From Taxillus chinensis (lineage: Eukaryota; Streptophyta; Magnoliopsida; Santalales; Loranthaceae): DNA of 64,000 bases. The position numbers and the translations under genes were made by a program. The stretch spans positions 52,749,365 to 52,813,364 of the forward strand of contig CM042090.1 of NCBI GenBank assembly GCA_023512835.1. The letters are read 5' to 3'. Of this stretch, positions 42,401 through 55,165 are shown piece by piece. The notes under the pieces were generated by a model. The model was not told the origin of the DNA and made no database searches. It saw only the letters and a list, made by a program, of their open reading frames with translations. Numbering within the stretch: position 1 is the stretch's first letter; each line of letters starts with the position of its first letter.

Positions 42401-45400
42401 CGATGTCGTAATACAAGCAAAGGCACTTAATGAAGTGAGTATGATTAATGTAATTTATAAGAAATGACAAATAATACTACGACATCTGTTTAAACTTAAT
42501 AATAATTTTTTAATTGCAGGTCAAAATCTTTAAAGAGGCAAGGGGAGAATTTGGAGAAACTTTAACCAAACAATTAAGAACTACTTGTCTTCCAGGTTTG
42601 AAATAAATAAGATTGAGAGTAATATTTTTTTTATTTTGAATTCATAGAGTTTTTTAAATGTAAAAACTAACATATTGTGCACAAATTAATTGTAAATTTG
42701 AATGGTGGTATAATTATGGGGAATCTGCTCCAAATTTGAGGAAAATTGCAATTAAAGTACTTAGCCAGGACATGTTCCTCATCGGGATGCGAAAGAAATT
42801 GGAGCACATTTGCTTTAATCCATACCAAAATTCGAAATCGGCTGGCTATGAAAAAGTTGGAGCAACTGGTGTATGTGCACTATAATTTGCGCCTTCGAGT
42901 AAGAAACCTCTTGAATAAAAATGACGATAATGACTACTACAATCCAATTGACCTGAACCATATCTTTAATGATGAAGACATATTGGATGAAGGGATTCGA
43001 GAGTCTGAACAACCATTGCTAAGTCCTACTGATCAATGGTTACAAGATGGTATTCGAGAGTTCAGTGGGGATGATGAGTATAGAGAGGACATTGGCACAA
43101 GCAGGCGAGCACAAGAGACTAGGGATTCACAAACAAGGCGTGGAAAAGGAATTTATGTGGAAAATTCTCGAAGAGGAAAATTCGGAAGTGGGAAGATGGG
43201 AATGAATCCACCGATAGTGGAGATGGAGGTGGAGGTGAGGGTTTTAGTGGTGGTGGATATGGATATGGTGGCGGTCTTGTTGGTTATGATGAAGGTGAGG
43301 AGGATGATGGTCGTGGTTATCTAGAATCCCAAGTTGGTTATCTAGAATCAACCCAAGTTGAAACTCAGACATGACAAAAAGGAAATGATGATTTCATTGC
43401 CACACAAGATGCAGATCATGGGTCAAGAAGATTATTGGAGCAGGACTTTGATCCACTTGAAGCACAGAGGAGGTATTGGGATCAGATAACTACCTATCCA
43501 AGTCAAGGCGTTGATTCAACCGATTATGCATATGAGGAAGTTTTGTGGAGGCGACAAAGACAGGGCGGTCAACTAGTTTCCATGGTCCTGCACTTGATGT
43601 TGAAATGGGTCGCATGAATTTAGAACATGAGCGATCATCCTCACCACTGTCATCACCCCCATTGCGGAGATCTCGTAGTCGTAGCGGTGCTACTTCTAGT
43701 GGAGTTCATCGAGATCGTGATAGAGATCATCATCACCACACCCATCCTAGACCTAGTAGTTATTATGATCGGGATAGACATCCTCACCATGGTAGCGAAT
43801 CTTATTCCTATGGCAGTAGTAGTGGTCGTGGTTATGGATATCTTGATCAAATGTCATCAATGGGTCAATTTGATGGAGGTTATAACTCGAGTGGTAGTGG
43901 TACACAGATGCACTATCCACCTAACCAACCAATATATCCACAGAATTCTAGTGGTTACTCTTCACAAGAAACAGGTGCAGGCTTATCTTTTGCATTCTTC
44001 TTTGGACCTGAAGGAGGAGGAGAATTTTATCATCACCGCCACTCCACATATAATTAAAAAGAAAAAGGTATGTGTTCACCTATTCTTTTGTCAAGTAAAT
44101 ACAACAAAAGTTGAACTTGAATGAAAATTTGAAATGTTAAATTATAAATCATGTAAAATATAATTATATATTTATTTTAATGTTACATTAATTGTTTGTG
44201 TTGGATAGGGGGCATGGGGCAACGTTCGGTACTTTAGCGGGCTATTTCTCATTATCTTCTTTGAAGTCTTTGACGAGAGCGGAATGCATGTGTTTGATGA
44301 TCGGAAGCGGTCTACTACCGATTTTTCTCTTATTTTTCCTGTCGTTTGAGGGAGTGAATGTTTGCTTCGGGCGTGTACTATTTTTTTTTTCATTTGTGAT
44401 GTTAATATGTACTTCTTTTGAGCTTATTATTGTATTTCTACTCTTTGAGCACTCTGTGTGTAATTTTTTCCTAATAAAATTTGCTTACTTCTCAATAAAA
44501 AACTATGCTCTAGCGTCTTTTTTTATGTTTGAAGTCATAACATGCAATTCAAATCATTTATTTTGCTTGTTTGATGGTTCTAATATAATGATTTGATTTT
44601 TTATGATTTTTCTATGATTTTTATTTATTTATTTGAATATTATTTCATGCCTAAAGTTGTATCTCGCTTGAGATGCAATGAGTTGTCCATGACCACGATG
44701 TCCGCGACCACGACGTGACAACGTCCGCGACCGCGACTTCGAACCATGGACAATAGGTGCTCACATGTTACAACCGAATGATATAAAGAATGTAAAAACT
44801 GACATCTCGTCAAGATGGCTCAAGCTTTATGTTTTATTATAAAAGTTTCTAAACGTGTTTGGGTGCATGTTATCATAATTGCTGTCTATCTTATCAATCA
44901 AATGTATGCTCGCGTTATTGACTATTAAACCTCCTTACGATGTTATTACACTTCCACAACATCCATTCAACTCTTATCAACTAAATGTGTGTTTTTGGGC
45001 TATTCTCGTTCTCAAAAGGACTATAATTGTTTTCAATCTCCTATGGGTAAATATTATGTGTCTATAGATGTTCAATTTTATAAGTAGGTATCTTATTTTT
45101 CTAGAGATATCCAAATCCTATAGTAGTTAAATCAAGTAATAATCAGAGACTAGCTTGGATGTTTGATAGAGTACACAAGACAAAATGCTACACTCAACTT
45201 CAATCCTTCTCTCAATAATACTACCATATCATATAATTTTTTTTTTCGATTGACGTACTTGTCTTTTTACCCATAGCTCCCCATTCCAATGATACCTTAG
45301 ATTCTAGTCCTACAAGTTTCGATAATCCCGCAGGCCGGAGGTATTTTTATTGTGACCATAAATAACCTGATAGATTGAGATTTTTAAAATCATCTTCTAG

Positions 45401-48145
45401 TGTCTTTTATCCTATTTTTAATTTTGTTTTTTATCATTGCATGTTTTATTTCTCATCTTGCTTTTGCTCTTCAATTATCTTTTTTCTCTTACAGTTATTT
45501 TCAGAAAGCTCTTAAAGATCCCAAATGGAAGTTTGTTATGATAGAGAAAATGAAAACCCTTAAGAAGAATTTGATTTAGGAAATGGTTGAATTAACTTGA
45601 GATAAAAAGAGAGTGAGATGCAAATTAGTGTTTTCAATGAAGTATAAGCTAGATGAGATAATTGAAAGATCAAGGTTAGATTAGTTGCTAAAGGATATAC
45701 TTAGACGTATGAGATAAATTATCAAGAAACCGTTGCTCTTGTAGCTCAGATGAGTATTGTTAGAGTTATTCTTTCTCTTAAAGCTTACTTAGACCGACCA
45801 ATACGCCACTGTGATGTGAAGAATGTGTATATGGATTCTCCTCCAGATTTTATACCAAAAGAAGTAAAGGTATGTAAGTTGAAAATGATCCATTCAGAGG
45901 TTAGTAGGAAAATTGAATTATCTGACTTACATTAGACCTGACATTTCATATGCTGATAGTTCAATGAATCAATTTATGCATAATCAGATCGATGAACATA
46001 TAGGTATTGTGAACCGTATTCTAACATATTTGAAGCCTTCTCTCGGCAAAGATATGTTTTCTTAGCATAAATGCTAGACATTATGAGATATACTTGGATT
46101 CAAATTGAACAGAAAGTTTACTTTAGGACATTTATCATTTGTAGGTGGTAATTTGATGGTGGAGCAAGAAATAGAATGTGGCTACATATTTTTTTGAGAG
46201 ATCTTGATTATGACTTTCAGAAGATGATGGTGCTTTTTTATGATACTATAACTTTCATTGAGATAACTAATAATTTAGTACAATATTATCATATAAAGCA
46301 TATTAAACTTAATAGAAATTACATCAATAAATATTCTAAATTTTGGTGTAATGGAGATTTCTTATATTAAGAGAGCAAATCAACTAGTTTATATGATAGA
46401 TCATGCAATTTTTTGTGTTTCTTTTCACATGTCCTTATCGAAGCTAGGCGTGTGTGATATTTACGTATCAACTTGAGGGGGAGAGTTGGAATGAGTTGTC
46501 AAATTATATGAATAGTTATATTTGGGTGTATATTTAGGTTATCTTGGTTATGTGGATATATATTGTTGTAAATCTTTGAATGAAAATAAGAAGAAAGTGT
46601 TTTTCTTATATACTTTTTCTACCAAATGACAATCCGCCCAATATTTTTTGTCTTTTACTCGATTCATGGCTTTATGATCGGTACCTTTGTTATCTCACCA
46701 TAGACCCATAACATCTGTTTTCAAAAATAATATTATCCTAGCAAACATTTCTTTAGCTTTTATATATTAACCGGTCTTACTAGAAATAAACAAGTAGGAT
46801 AATTGTTTCAGTTGATGATCAATTATGAAAATGCATAAGTTGTTCATTTTCAATTGCTTTAAATCAAATTAAGTAAGCAGCACTCAGCAAACTTCCCAAA
46901 CGAAGCACATGAAGACTGCTTTAGTCTATAATGTGGATTTCAGAGGCGACGGATTGAGGTGGATTCTCCGTGAACAACAAATTAATAGTTTGCTTTATAA
47001 ATGCCTCTTTAGTAAAATCTCACCATGTAGGAAAATATTCTAATATTCAGTGAATTCAGGGGCCATTAATAAAGTACATCTAGAGATATGAGTAGTCAAA
47101 CTAAGGGCATCTTAGCCACATGTGAAAGGGTGTGTAGATAATTAACTATGTTTAGAAAAGCCCTTGAGCTATTAAACATCATTAGGGCTTACTTTAATTG
47201 CATACACCCGTTTGCACCCAACCACAGTTCGGTTATTTGACCAAAACATCAGTTCTGAAGTAAGATTTTGTTGAACGCCATTAGAAAATTGAAAAAAATG
47301 AAAATTACACACCACAAAACAGAGTGGAAGGAGAGAGGAATCAGGCATCACAAGGGAGAAAACATAGCCAAACGTTTGAGTGGGATATTTGTTTACAGCT
47401 TGGAATGAAAGAAACCAAAACAATGTTTAAATGGTTATTTGGACAAATGATAAAAGTTTTTTTTTGTCCTACCACCACTTTGTTTTTCTCTCCTTTTGTT
47501 TTTACGTAAGAAATTATCAACTTTGATATGATGCTAAAGTTTAGTGGTTTTTAATTTAATCAATTGGCAGCATGTGAGACAGTAGAAGATGTAAAATTTC
47601 AAACCTAATTGGTAATAGGTGCAGTGATTTTAAATTCCTAATTTAAGATTATAAATCTAAAATCTCAACATGCCTTCTCATGTATGACTTTTATATCAAA
47701 ACTAACTGGTAGTAGGTGTGGTGACTTTAAATTCCTAATGTAAAATAATTGGTAATATTGTTTGTTTTGATATTATGCTAACTAAAAGAATAGATTAGAA
47801 TTCATATTATATTGAATGATGATAATTACAACCTATATATCTAGGTTTTCATAACTTACTAATCAAGCTAGATTATGCACCTACATCAAACCAAATATTC
47901 TATATTTAATTTAATATAAAGGATATTTTAAGCAGGATATTTTAAGCAGACGTGACTAGGGTAAAATGAATGAAGGATATTTTAAGCAGATGTGACTAGG
48001 GTAAAATGAATTGTAAAATGTGGAATTTCATTCCTTTTAAAGGTGCTAAATTGTATGGATCATTTACAAACACATATTAATATATTTGTTGGTGTGACAG
48101 TTTCACATTCACTCGTTACAATGCAGAAAGTTTTACCTCGTACTG

Positions 48146-48234
<89 letters not shown>

Positions 48235-51200
48235 GTGGGGCTGAATTACAATGCAAAAACAAATTATATATGCCATCAACATTTCAACTTCAAAATTTTT
48301 TTAATTTGTACACAAACATGCATGATAAACAAAACAAAGATCGGTCTATAAGTTAAATTGAAAGTTGTTAGCATGTCTAGGGAAATATTTTTCTCAGATT
48401 TCGTTTTTTATGTTTTAAAACTGTTATATTATATCTGGCTGGTAATGTGATCCTTTCTGGTTTTCATTGCATTGTCCTAAGATTTCTTTTATTAGCGGTT
48501 TTTAGTAGCCCTTTGTGTGCATTGTCTTCACATTTTCCTTTCGTGAAGACGGTTGGTATACTGCCATTAGAAATATTGTTTTCTTGTGCAATTTATACTC
48601 TCATGCCTCACATCAGGTAGATCTTCACAGCATATATGGAATTTTGGTACCCACCTAAGCCCAGAAGCATTGTTGGTTGGTGAATGATAATGGTCTTTAC
48701 CAATGTGGTGATCTTAATAAGTCCCACTTGTATTTGCATTTCGTATTATACTGAAGTATTTTGTGAATTGTGTGGCCTGTTTTATACAGACTGAAAGTAT
48801 TGACTTGGCTGAAGAAAGCAACAAGTATGACTGCGATAAGAGAAGTTTTAGGAGGGGCAATGTTGATAGGAGTGCACATTCATTGATTGATTCAGATGGA
48901 CTTCCATACATTGGTCAGGTAAGTTTGAAATTTTATTTTTTTATCCTTCTTGTTTTTCCTGGTCATTCTTTAGACAATCTGGTGACTACTGAACATCTAT
49001 ATGCAGATGATACGTCCAAATGAACCATTTTGTACTGTCTATAATGAGGTCAATAGTACGACTAGGACAAAGTCAATGAAGGGTTCCGAAGCAGCATATG
49101 TTGACTATGTTGCTGTTGATGTGAAAAACAAAAAGCATCTTGAAAAGGTAGGTCTACGTGCTTGCATTTTGATCACATTTGCTGTGTTGACTGAGTAAAA
49201 AAAAGTAAAAAAGGTAATTGTTTTTTTTTTTTTGGTATGGGAACATAATCACTGCATGCTATCACCTTTTGCAGATGTTTTAGTACAGTTAAAGGTTTAG
49301 ATTCAATAACATTTTAGATTAGTTATATTTAATATAAATTCTTTGATTGTATCTTGCTAATTTTTGTTATCTCATATTACATAAAATGAATAACAAAGTG
49401 AAGTTCATCATTGTTTAATTTTCCTCAGACTGCATCTTGACACATTTTCGTATATTAATAATATGTGAGGTTGTTTCTTATCAAGGGCATCATTTTTAAA
49501 TTTAGTTCTATATAGATATTACATTCTACTTTTTATTGGTCCGAACCAGTCAGATTATGAGGTAGCTTCTTACAGCACCAACTCCCGTATGCTGCTCACA
49601 GATTTCAGATTTAACTTGCAACATTTAGATACACATATTTTACGTGACGTTTTTGACTGGCTGTGATCGTTTGGCTCCATGGAAGTTTGTTACTCTTCCA
49701 ATTGACTAACATTAAAAATCCAATGATTTGTGTTTTCTTACAATGCCTTTTTTCCTCTTATTGTTCATTATAGACAGCCCGCATTTTTTTTTCCTAAAAG
49801 CAAGATTGGAGTATTTCTATACCGTAGTACTCTTGTTGTTGTCCATTCGTCATTTTTGTATTAGTTTTTAAGCTAATCGTGGACGATTTGTTGAGTCCTT
49901 GTGTAGGGGGGACCCTTCTCTTAAAAACTGAAGCTTTTAGTATGTGCAGTTCATTCACATTTGCTAAATATTTTACTCAATTCATTCTTTTATTACATTC
50001 TGTGTAGGTCAATATTCGTTTCCGGCGCCCTAGAAATCCTGTCATTGGTGATAAGTTTAGCAGCCGACATGGACAGAAAGGTGTTTGCTCACAGTTGTGG
50101 CCAGATATAGACATGCCATTTTCAGGAGCTACGGGAATGCGTCCAGATCTTATCATCAATCCCCATGCATTTCCTTCAAGGATGACAATTGCAATGCTTT
50201 TGGAATCTATTGCTGCTAAGGTACTATCACTGAAAATTATTTTACTAACTACAATTTACATTTCTTTTAACTGATATATGGTGCGATTTAAGGAAATTGA
50301 TTTCTATGATTTTACACTCATTAAATCTTTAATGCATTTCAAAAATTAGAATTGGTTGAGAGTGCATTAGCCTAGCTGGCATCTCTTTTTTTGTCGCAAA
50401 GGTCAGAGGCTCCTCACCTATAAATTTGATGGAATGTTTAAATTGACTTAATGCCTTACCCCAACAAATAAAATAATCCCCTATTGTTGCAATTGGTGAG
50501 AATTGATTTATGGTCAAATTATTTTCTTTTTGTATGTGTACATACTGTCTGATTGTCTTTCTGTGTCTGAAAAAACTATATTTAAAAACCAGTTTACTAT
50601 GGTCTTTTAGGTATTGGGATGGATAGTGATAAAAGGAATCAGGAGCCTTTTTTGATCGCAAGTTCTCAAACTTAGTGGGAGCTAATATTATTTTCTATCG
50701 GTGATGGCTGTATATTATTGGTTGGAAATGCCTTTCCATGAAACAATGATACCAGCCTTGTTAGCTCTGATCTGTCATGAACACGTGGAACCAAACAATG
50801 TTACAAGCATGAATCCTTGAAACTTTATAAATTCTGTTGTTTAATCCAATTCAACATAAATACTAGTCACAATTGGTATTTGCTCTGCCAAAATTGTTCT
50901 CTAGCCCTAAGGCTACTCCTATTTTAATCACGTCCAATTAAAATCATATCAGAATACAACACATAATTTATGAATATTAATTGAATGTAATTTAGCTGAA
51001 ATGGCTGGTCGTTTTTTGGTGATGCTTCAAATATTGCAAAATATTCAATCTCACTTGTGAATTCGATTGAAGGGGATGTGAATTTCATTGTCAGCATAAT
51101 GCTCCCCATCGTAGGCATTAATGGCAACAAGTTCAAATCACTTGTGAATACACATTTCCGCTGATATAGGTATTAGGTAGACAGTAAAGGTTTTTGCACA

Positions 51201-53886
51201 AGCATATTAGCTTTCTGTTGGATTTGTAGGTTTTGCCAGTTATGTTTATCGGGGTAGAAGATTCAATTGCATACCCAAATTGAAAAAGCTGAAAATTTAA
51301 CAAATGATTGGGAAAAACATTTTTTTTACATTAAATGATGAGTCAAATTTGATTGTCTACAGTTTTATTTTATTTTTCACTACAAATTTCTTATTTCATA
51401 TTTTCCATCTTTCTTGGTCTCTTCAACTTTAAGCTCCCACATGCCTTTCACCATTAATGGTCTGTGTAGTTTTTCTTATTTCAATGTAAACACGATCATA
51501 GTTGTGTCCTGTTCAAAATAAGAAGAGAAATGAGAGGCTAATTGGTTCGCAAGTCCTGTTTAGTGGTCTTTATATGGTCTCTTCTTATTCTTAATATTGT
51601 CTTCATCTGATGTAATGGCTGCCTGATTTATCTTCGATTATGGAATTGTGGAGAGTGAATAAAGAATTCTAATAGTTCATTTATAACATGCATGCACTTC
51701 ACTAGCGAGATAATGTGTGCATTTTAAAATAGCGTGTAAAGCATTCATTTGCAATTTCAATGAACAAGTATAATATGTTTGGTGCATCTTTTAGCTCTGA
51801 AGCATAATTATGTCATGATGTCCTGCATATTTTATAACAGGGAGGGAGCTTACACGGGGAATTTGTGGATGCAACCCCATTTGATAACTCGCTGAAGGCT
51901 CCTGATGAGGACGAAAAGACTGACTCCAGAAAAAAGAATCCAAGTTCTCTTGTTGATCAACTTGGAGAAATGCTAAAGAAAAAAGGCTTTAACTATCATG
52001 GTGCAGAAGTATTATATAGTGGAGTTTTTGGAACAGAACTGACATGTGAGATTTTTATGGGTCCTGTATATTATCAGAGACTTCGACACATGGTTTCAGA
52101 TAAATATCAGGTGAAGGTTTATTATTATTATTTTTTATGATGCTTTTGTTTCATGTAGTATATTTTAGAAACTGATACTCTAGTCCTCATTAAACTGATA
52201 CAAGTTATTTGAATCTGCACCACCTTCTTTTCATATTTTAAGGATAACTATTTCTATTCTTATATATAATTTGCAACCACCAGCTTGTTTAGTAGTCATA
52301 TTGGCCTTTTCAGCATGTAAATACCTATGGGATTGGAGTTTTTTTTTTGTAGGGATGGGTAAAATATGCATGTTATCTTTACATAGGTAGTTCAATCTTA
52401 TAAAAGTCGTCCGTTTCAGTGGAAACCATATTGTCATGTATAGAATTTCACTGTTTTAATATTGATTGACAAAATCGGAAATAATAAGCTCTGAAGTTTA
52501 CTTGCGAATGACCTTCTATAATGTTATATAGAATTTTTTTTGCATATTATGAAACAGCCTCCATTTAATATATATGAAACAGCATCCATTTATTTTTGAA
52601 AAGTCTACAAATTCGCAATGTAATTCATTTCACTAATTAATAAGGTTACTGCCATTCATAATTAGATATATTGCATAGTGGATAAGCAGTCATTTTGTCA
52701 ACAGAGTTCGATATATACATGAAATTACTAACGTTTTTAAATATTGATTAAGGCATGCATATTTGACATTCGTATATGTTATTGATACAATTTTATTTTT
52801 TTTGATCTTTTTTTGGGCATTGTTGGTCCGTTGTTCAATACTGATCATCGTAGTTTCATCTTTTTTATTAGTGACGTGGATATATGCTATTGTTCTTTTC
52901 TTAATATTTTACCTTCTCCTGTTCACTCTCAGGGACCGTGGATTACAGTGTGGGTTTTTGAGGCGGATTACATAGTGGGTTTTTGAGAGAGCTTATAATT
53001 AATTTTAAACATGTTTAAAGCACTCTATTAGCATGTTTGGATCTTTTATTTTATTCTAGCTCTATTCCATAAGAAAACTTTGTCTAATTAGCTAAGCCTA
53101 ATCTTACCCATGCCATTAGCTATTCAGTTTTTGTATTAATGAGATGAACCATATAAATTCAATTCATTCTCTATTCTATTATAATTGAGTAAGAATTCCA
53201 TTCCACCTTTATTCTATTCCATGAACCAATTGTGCCGTGAAGTATTTGGGGAACATCATATTTTTTTATTCATAAATGTGTTTCGTATTACAATTCTTTC
53301 GTTTGAGCGAGGTGCCACATTGCAATTGTGTGAGTTGAGCCGTAATGCCTATTATATTATGTGTCATTGTATGTACCTTGCAATAACAAATTTTTTCCAA
53401 TTTGATTGTGTTTTTTCTTTTTTCTTTTTTGCCTGTAATGGCCATTTATTTCTTTTACTTCAGGTCCGGTCAACTGGAACAATAGATCCAATCACCCGAC
53501 AACCTGTCAAAGGAAGAAAGCGTGGAGGGGGTATCCGTTTTGGGGAGATGGAACGAGATGCCATGCTTGCGCATGGCGCTGCATATCTCTTACATGATAG
53601 GCTCCATACATGTTCTGATCATCATATTGCTGATGTTTGTTCTCTTTGTGGAAGTCTTCTTACGACATCACTAGTTCAGCCCCAGAAGCGTGCAGCATGG
53701 GAAAGAATCGCCAAGCTACCCCCTGGGAGGATTCCTAAAAGGGTCACCTGTTCTACGTGCAAGACAAGTAAAGGGATGGAGACAGTTGCCATGCCATATG
53801 TATTTAGGTATCTGGCTACGGAACTGGCTTCCATGAACATAAAATTGACGCTCCATCTGAGTAACTCTTGTAATCAGAACATGTAA
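36322..53886 (+). CDS. Partial NRPA2 duplicate (exons 11-17 only)
   Basis: Seven exons, 1,356 bp with stop, encode the last 451 residues of NRPA2, from TPQSPIVRT to the TAA at 53,884. It includes the GYDMEDAMI and [12 protein letters not shown] motifs and the zinc ribbon. Every splice site and the reading frame are intact, and I found no amino-acid change from copy 1. It has no 5' exons, and no promoter was recognised; upstream lies 6.5 kb of repeat DNA after the copy 1 stop. It would be used only if exon 10 (7,757) splices 28.6 kb downstream, or if a new promoter formed. On its own it lacks the fork and lobe and could not be a working subunit. Confidence 0.85.
36515..36590 (+). CDS. NRPA2 exon 12, copy 2
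   Basis: Duplicate of 12,438-12,513 (GYDMEDAMI). Splice sites unchanged. Confidence 0.88.
40488..44057 (+). pseudogene. hAT transposase relic, copy 2
   Basis: Same BED/DUF659/dimerisation relic as 16,422-19,984. Here the start ATG at 40,488 is in frame with the BED-like segment ([14 protein letters not shown]), unlike copy 1. Private damage: frame loss at the CCTTCGCCCCCCTCGCC run near 41,005, another near 41,638, an altered stretch near 41,975, the third intron's acceptor changed from GTAG to GTAA (about 42,692), and changes around the first intron's acceptor (about 42,304). Shared damage: the TAA corresponding to 17,104, the frameshift corresponding to 17,345, and the TGA corresponding to 19,300. 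Confidence 0.87.
44208..44510 (+). mobile_element. LINE 3'-end fragment inside hAT (copy 2)
   Basis: Second copy of 20,135-20,437, with no difference noticed. It keeps the HVFDDRKRS remnant of the LINE C terminus and the A-rich tail. Confidence 0.6.
48148..48233. repeat. Compound (TA)n(GA)n microsatellite, copy 2
   Basis: Counterpart of 24,049-24,134, of nearly equal length. Confidence 0.95.
48790..48918 (+). CDS. NRPA2 exon 13, copy 2
   Basis: Duplicate of 24,691-24,819 with the same splice sites and no coding change seen. Confidence 0.88.
49007..49147 (+). CDS. NRPA2 exon 14, copy 2
   Basis: Duplicate of 24,908-25,048 with no coding change seen. Confidence 0.88.
50008..50220 (+). CDS. 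NRPA2 exon 15, copy 2 (active-site loop)
   Basis: Duplicate of 25,906-26,118, keeping [12 protein letters not shown] and both splice sites. Confidence 0.9.
51841..52110 (+). CDS. NRPA2 exon 16, copy 2
   Basis: Duplicate of 27,739-28,008 with no coding change seen. Confidence 0.9.
53464..53886 (+). CDS. NRPA2 last exon (17), copy 2
   Basis: Duplicate of 29,361-29,783 with zinc ribbon and stop. A shorter T run upstream happens to leave the intron open in the same frame back to 53,185; homology and the TTCAG acceptor place the exon start at 53,464. Confidence 0.9.
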   Translation, partial: VRSTGTIDPITRQPVKGRKRGGGIRFGEMERDAMLAHGAAYLLHDRLHTCSDHHIADVCSLCGSLLTTSLVQPQKRAAWERIAKLPPGRIPKRVTCSTCKTSKGMETVAMPYVFRYLATELASMNIKLTLHLSNSCNQNM

Positions 53887-55165
53887 TCTATAATTTACAA
53901 GAAAGATCATAGTTTTCAGATAATAATTATCGTGTTGTAATATTATGTAATTTTAGTACTGTATTTTCCTCCCGTGTCTAATCTGTTTGGCGTCTTTTTC
54001 TCTGGTGTCTTGGCTGTCTAGATTGCCATGCCTCTTGCCTCGCCTACCGTTGACACTAGTCTTTGTTTCCTCGAGTGTAGTTGACTGTGGCAGCTCTGTT
54101 GTAGATTGTGCGCCTCTACAGCCTTGCCTGCTTGTGCAAGGTTTGCCTGTCGACCGTGCATCCCTATCATCTGAGCCACCACTACCAAATCTGTCTCGCT
54201 GTCAAAGCCTCCGTTGATTTTCCTCCATGGTTTATAAAACTGATATGGGATGAACTTGAAAATAGGTGAAGGTTTCGCGTGCTTTTAAATGGGTATTACA
54301 AATACACATTTAAATTTGATTTACCAAACAAAAATGACATTATGTAGAGTTTTATTTGGTGCGTTAGTTGTTTTTCCAAAAATAAAATTTAGAACTCTAA
54401 AGCTCTTTGGTATATTTGTTTTTTTTTAATAAAATAATATATTCAAATCATCATTCAAATAAAATAATTATTTTTAAAAAATGACTTTTTAACTGTTTTT
54501 ATTTTCGATTTAAACTTATCTTATCAAAATACCCAATTTAGTTTTTTTTTCTATACTATTTGATTTGGGCCTATCATATTTTATTTTTGTTTCTAATTTT
54601 GTGGGAAACAATTTTAAGAAAATAAACTTTTCAAAATACATTGGTATTTATCAAACAGAATTTATTTTTAAAATTCAAACTTAAATTTTAGTAACAATTT
54701 AAATTATAAAAATAAAACACAAAAAAAAATTATGTATTAAACAACCCTTAAAGTATGTAGGTATCAAATAACACTTTTATAAAAAACATGACATAAATGT
54801 TAACTTTCCTAAATTATCTTGTATACGAAAACAAAACAAATCCTAATTAGGAATGGTGCGAAGTCAAAACACAACCTAAGAGGGAACTAAAAAGAAAAAC
54901 TCTCAAGTATTTATATACTCAAAGCAAGGACAACTAAAAAAGAAAAATCCAATCATGTTTGATAGAAACCAAAGGAAAAGAAGTTCAATAAAAGAATTCT
55001 CTAGCCAAGTTTGTCTTGTGATAACAAAATGATGAGGAATGGATTTTGACTAAAATTGAAGAGGTACATAATTATGGAAGTAATCCTGAGAAGAGAATTT
55101 TTTTAATCGCCATGCCTCGGATTTTCAATCCGAGGAAATTGATTTGTGACTCTCCTTTACCCACC
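53887..55165. other. 3' flank of NRPA2 copy 2
   Basis: Counterpart of 29,784-31,090, nearly identical, with no gene seen. The 9-bp-stem hairpin recurs at 55,125-55,145. Confidence 0.5.

Larger units (their letters stand above)
38861..44748 (+). mobile_element. hAT DNA transposon (copy 2)
   Basis: 5,888 bp, with the same GACAATAG duplications (38,853-38,860 and 44,749-44,756) and CACGGTTCGAAG/CTTCGAACCATG termini as copy 1. The left palindrome has one C-to-T change. At the right end CTCGCCCGAG has become CTCGCTTGAG and one GTCCGCGACC unit reads GTCCATGACC. It arrived here by the 24-kb duplication, not by transposition, since both flanks are duplicated too. Confidence 0.93.
38152..46621 (+). 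mobile_element. Ty1/copia relic with hAT inserted, copy 2
   Basis: Second copy of 14,075-22,550. LTRs at about 38,152-38,305 and 46,483-46,621, decayed integrase/RT/RNase H between 44,760 and 46,470. The same stops as copy 1 show that decay preceded the 24-kb duplication. Confidence 0.82.

Noticed and set aside
38861..44748. Second independent hAT insertion
   Set aside because: Target duplication and all flanking DNA for many kilobases match copy 1, so it was copied with the 24-kb unit.
53185..53463. Longer last exon for NRPA2 copy 2 starting at 53,185
   Set aside because: The upstream frame is open only because of a shorter T run; copy 1 does not keep it open, and the TTCAG acceptor plus homology set the exon start at 53,464.
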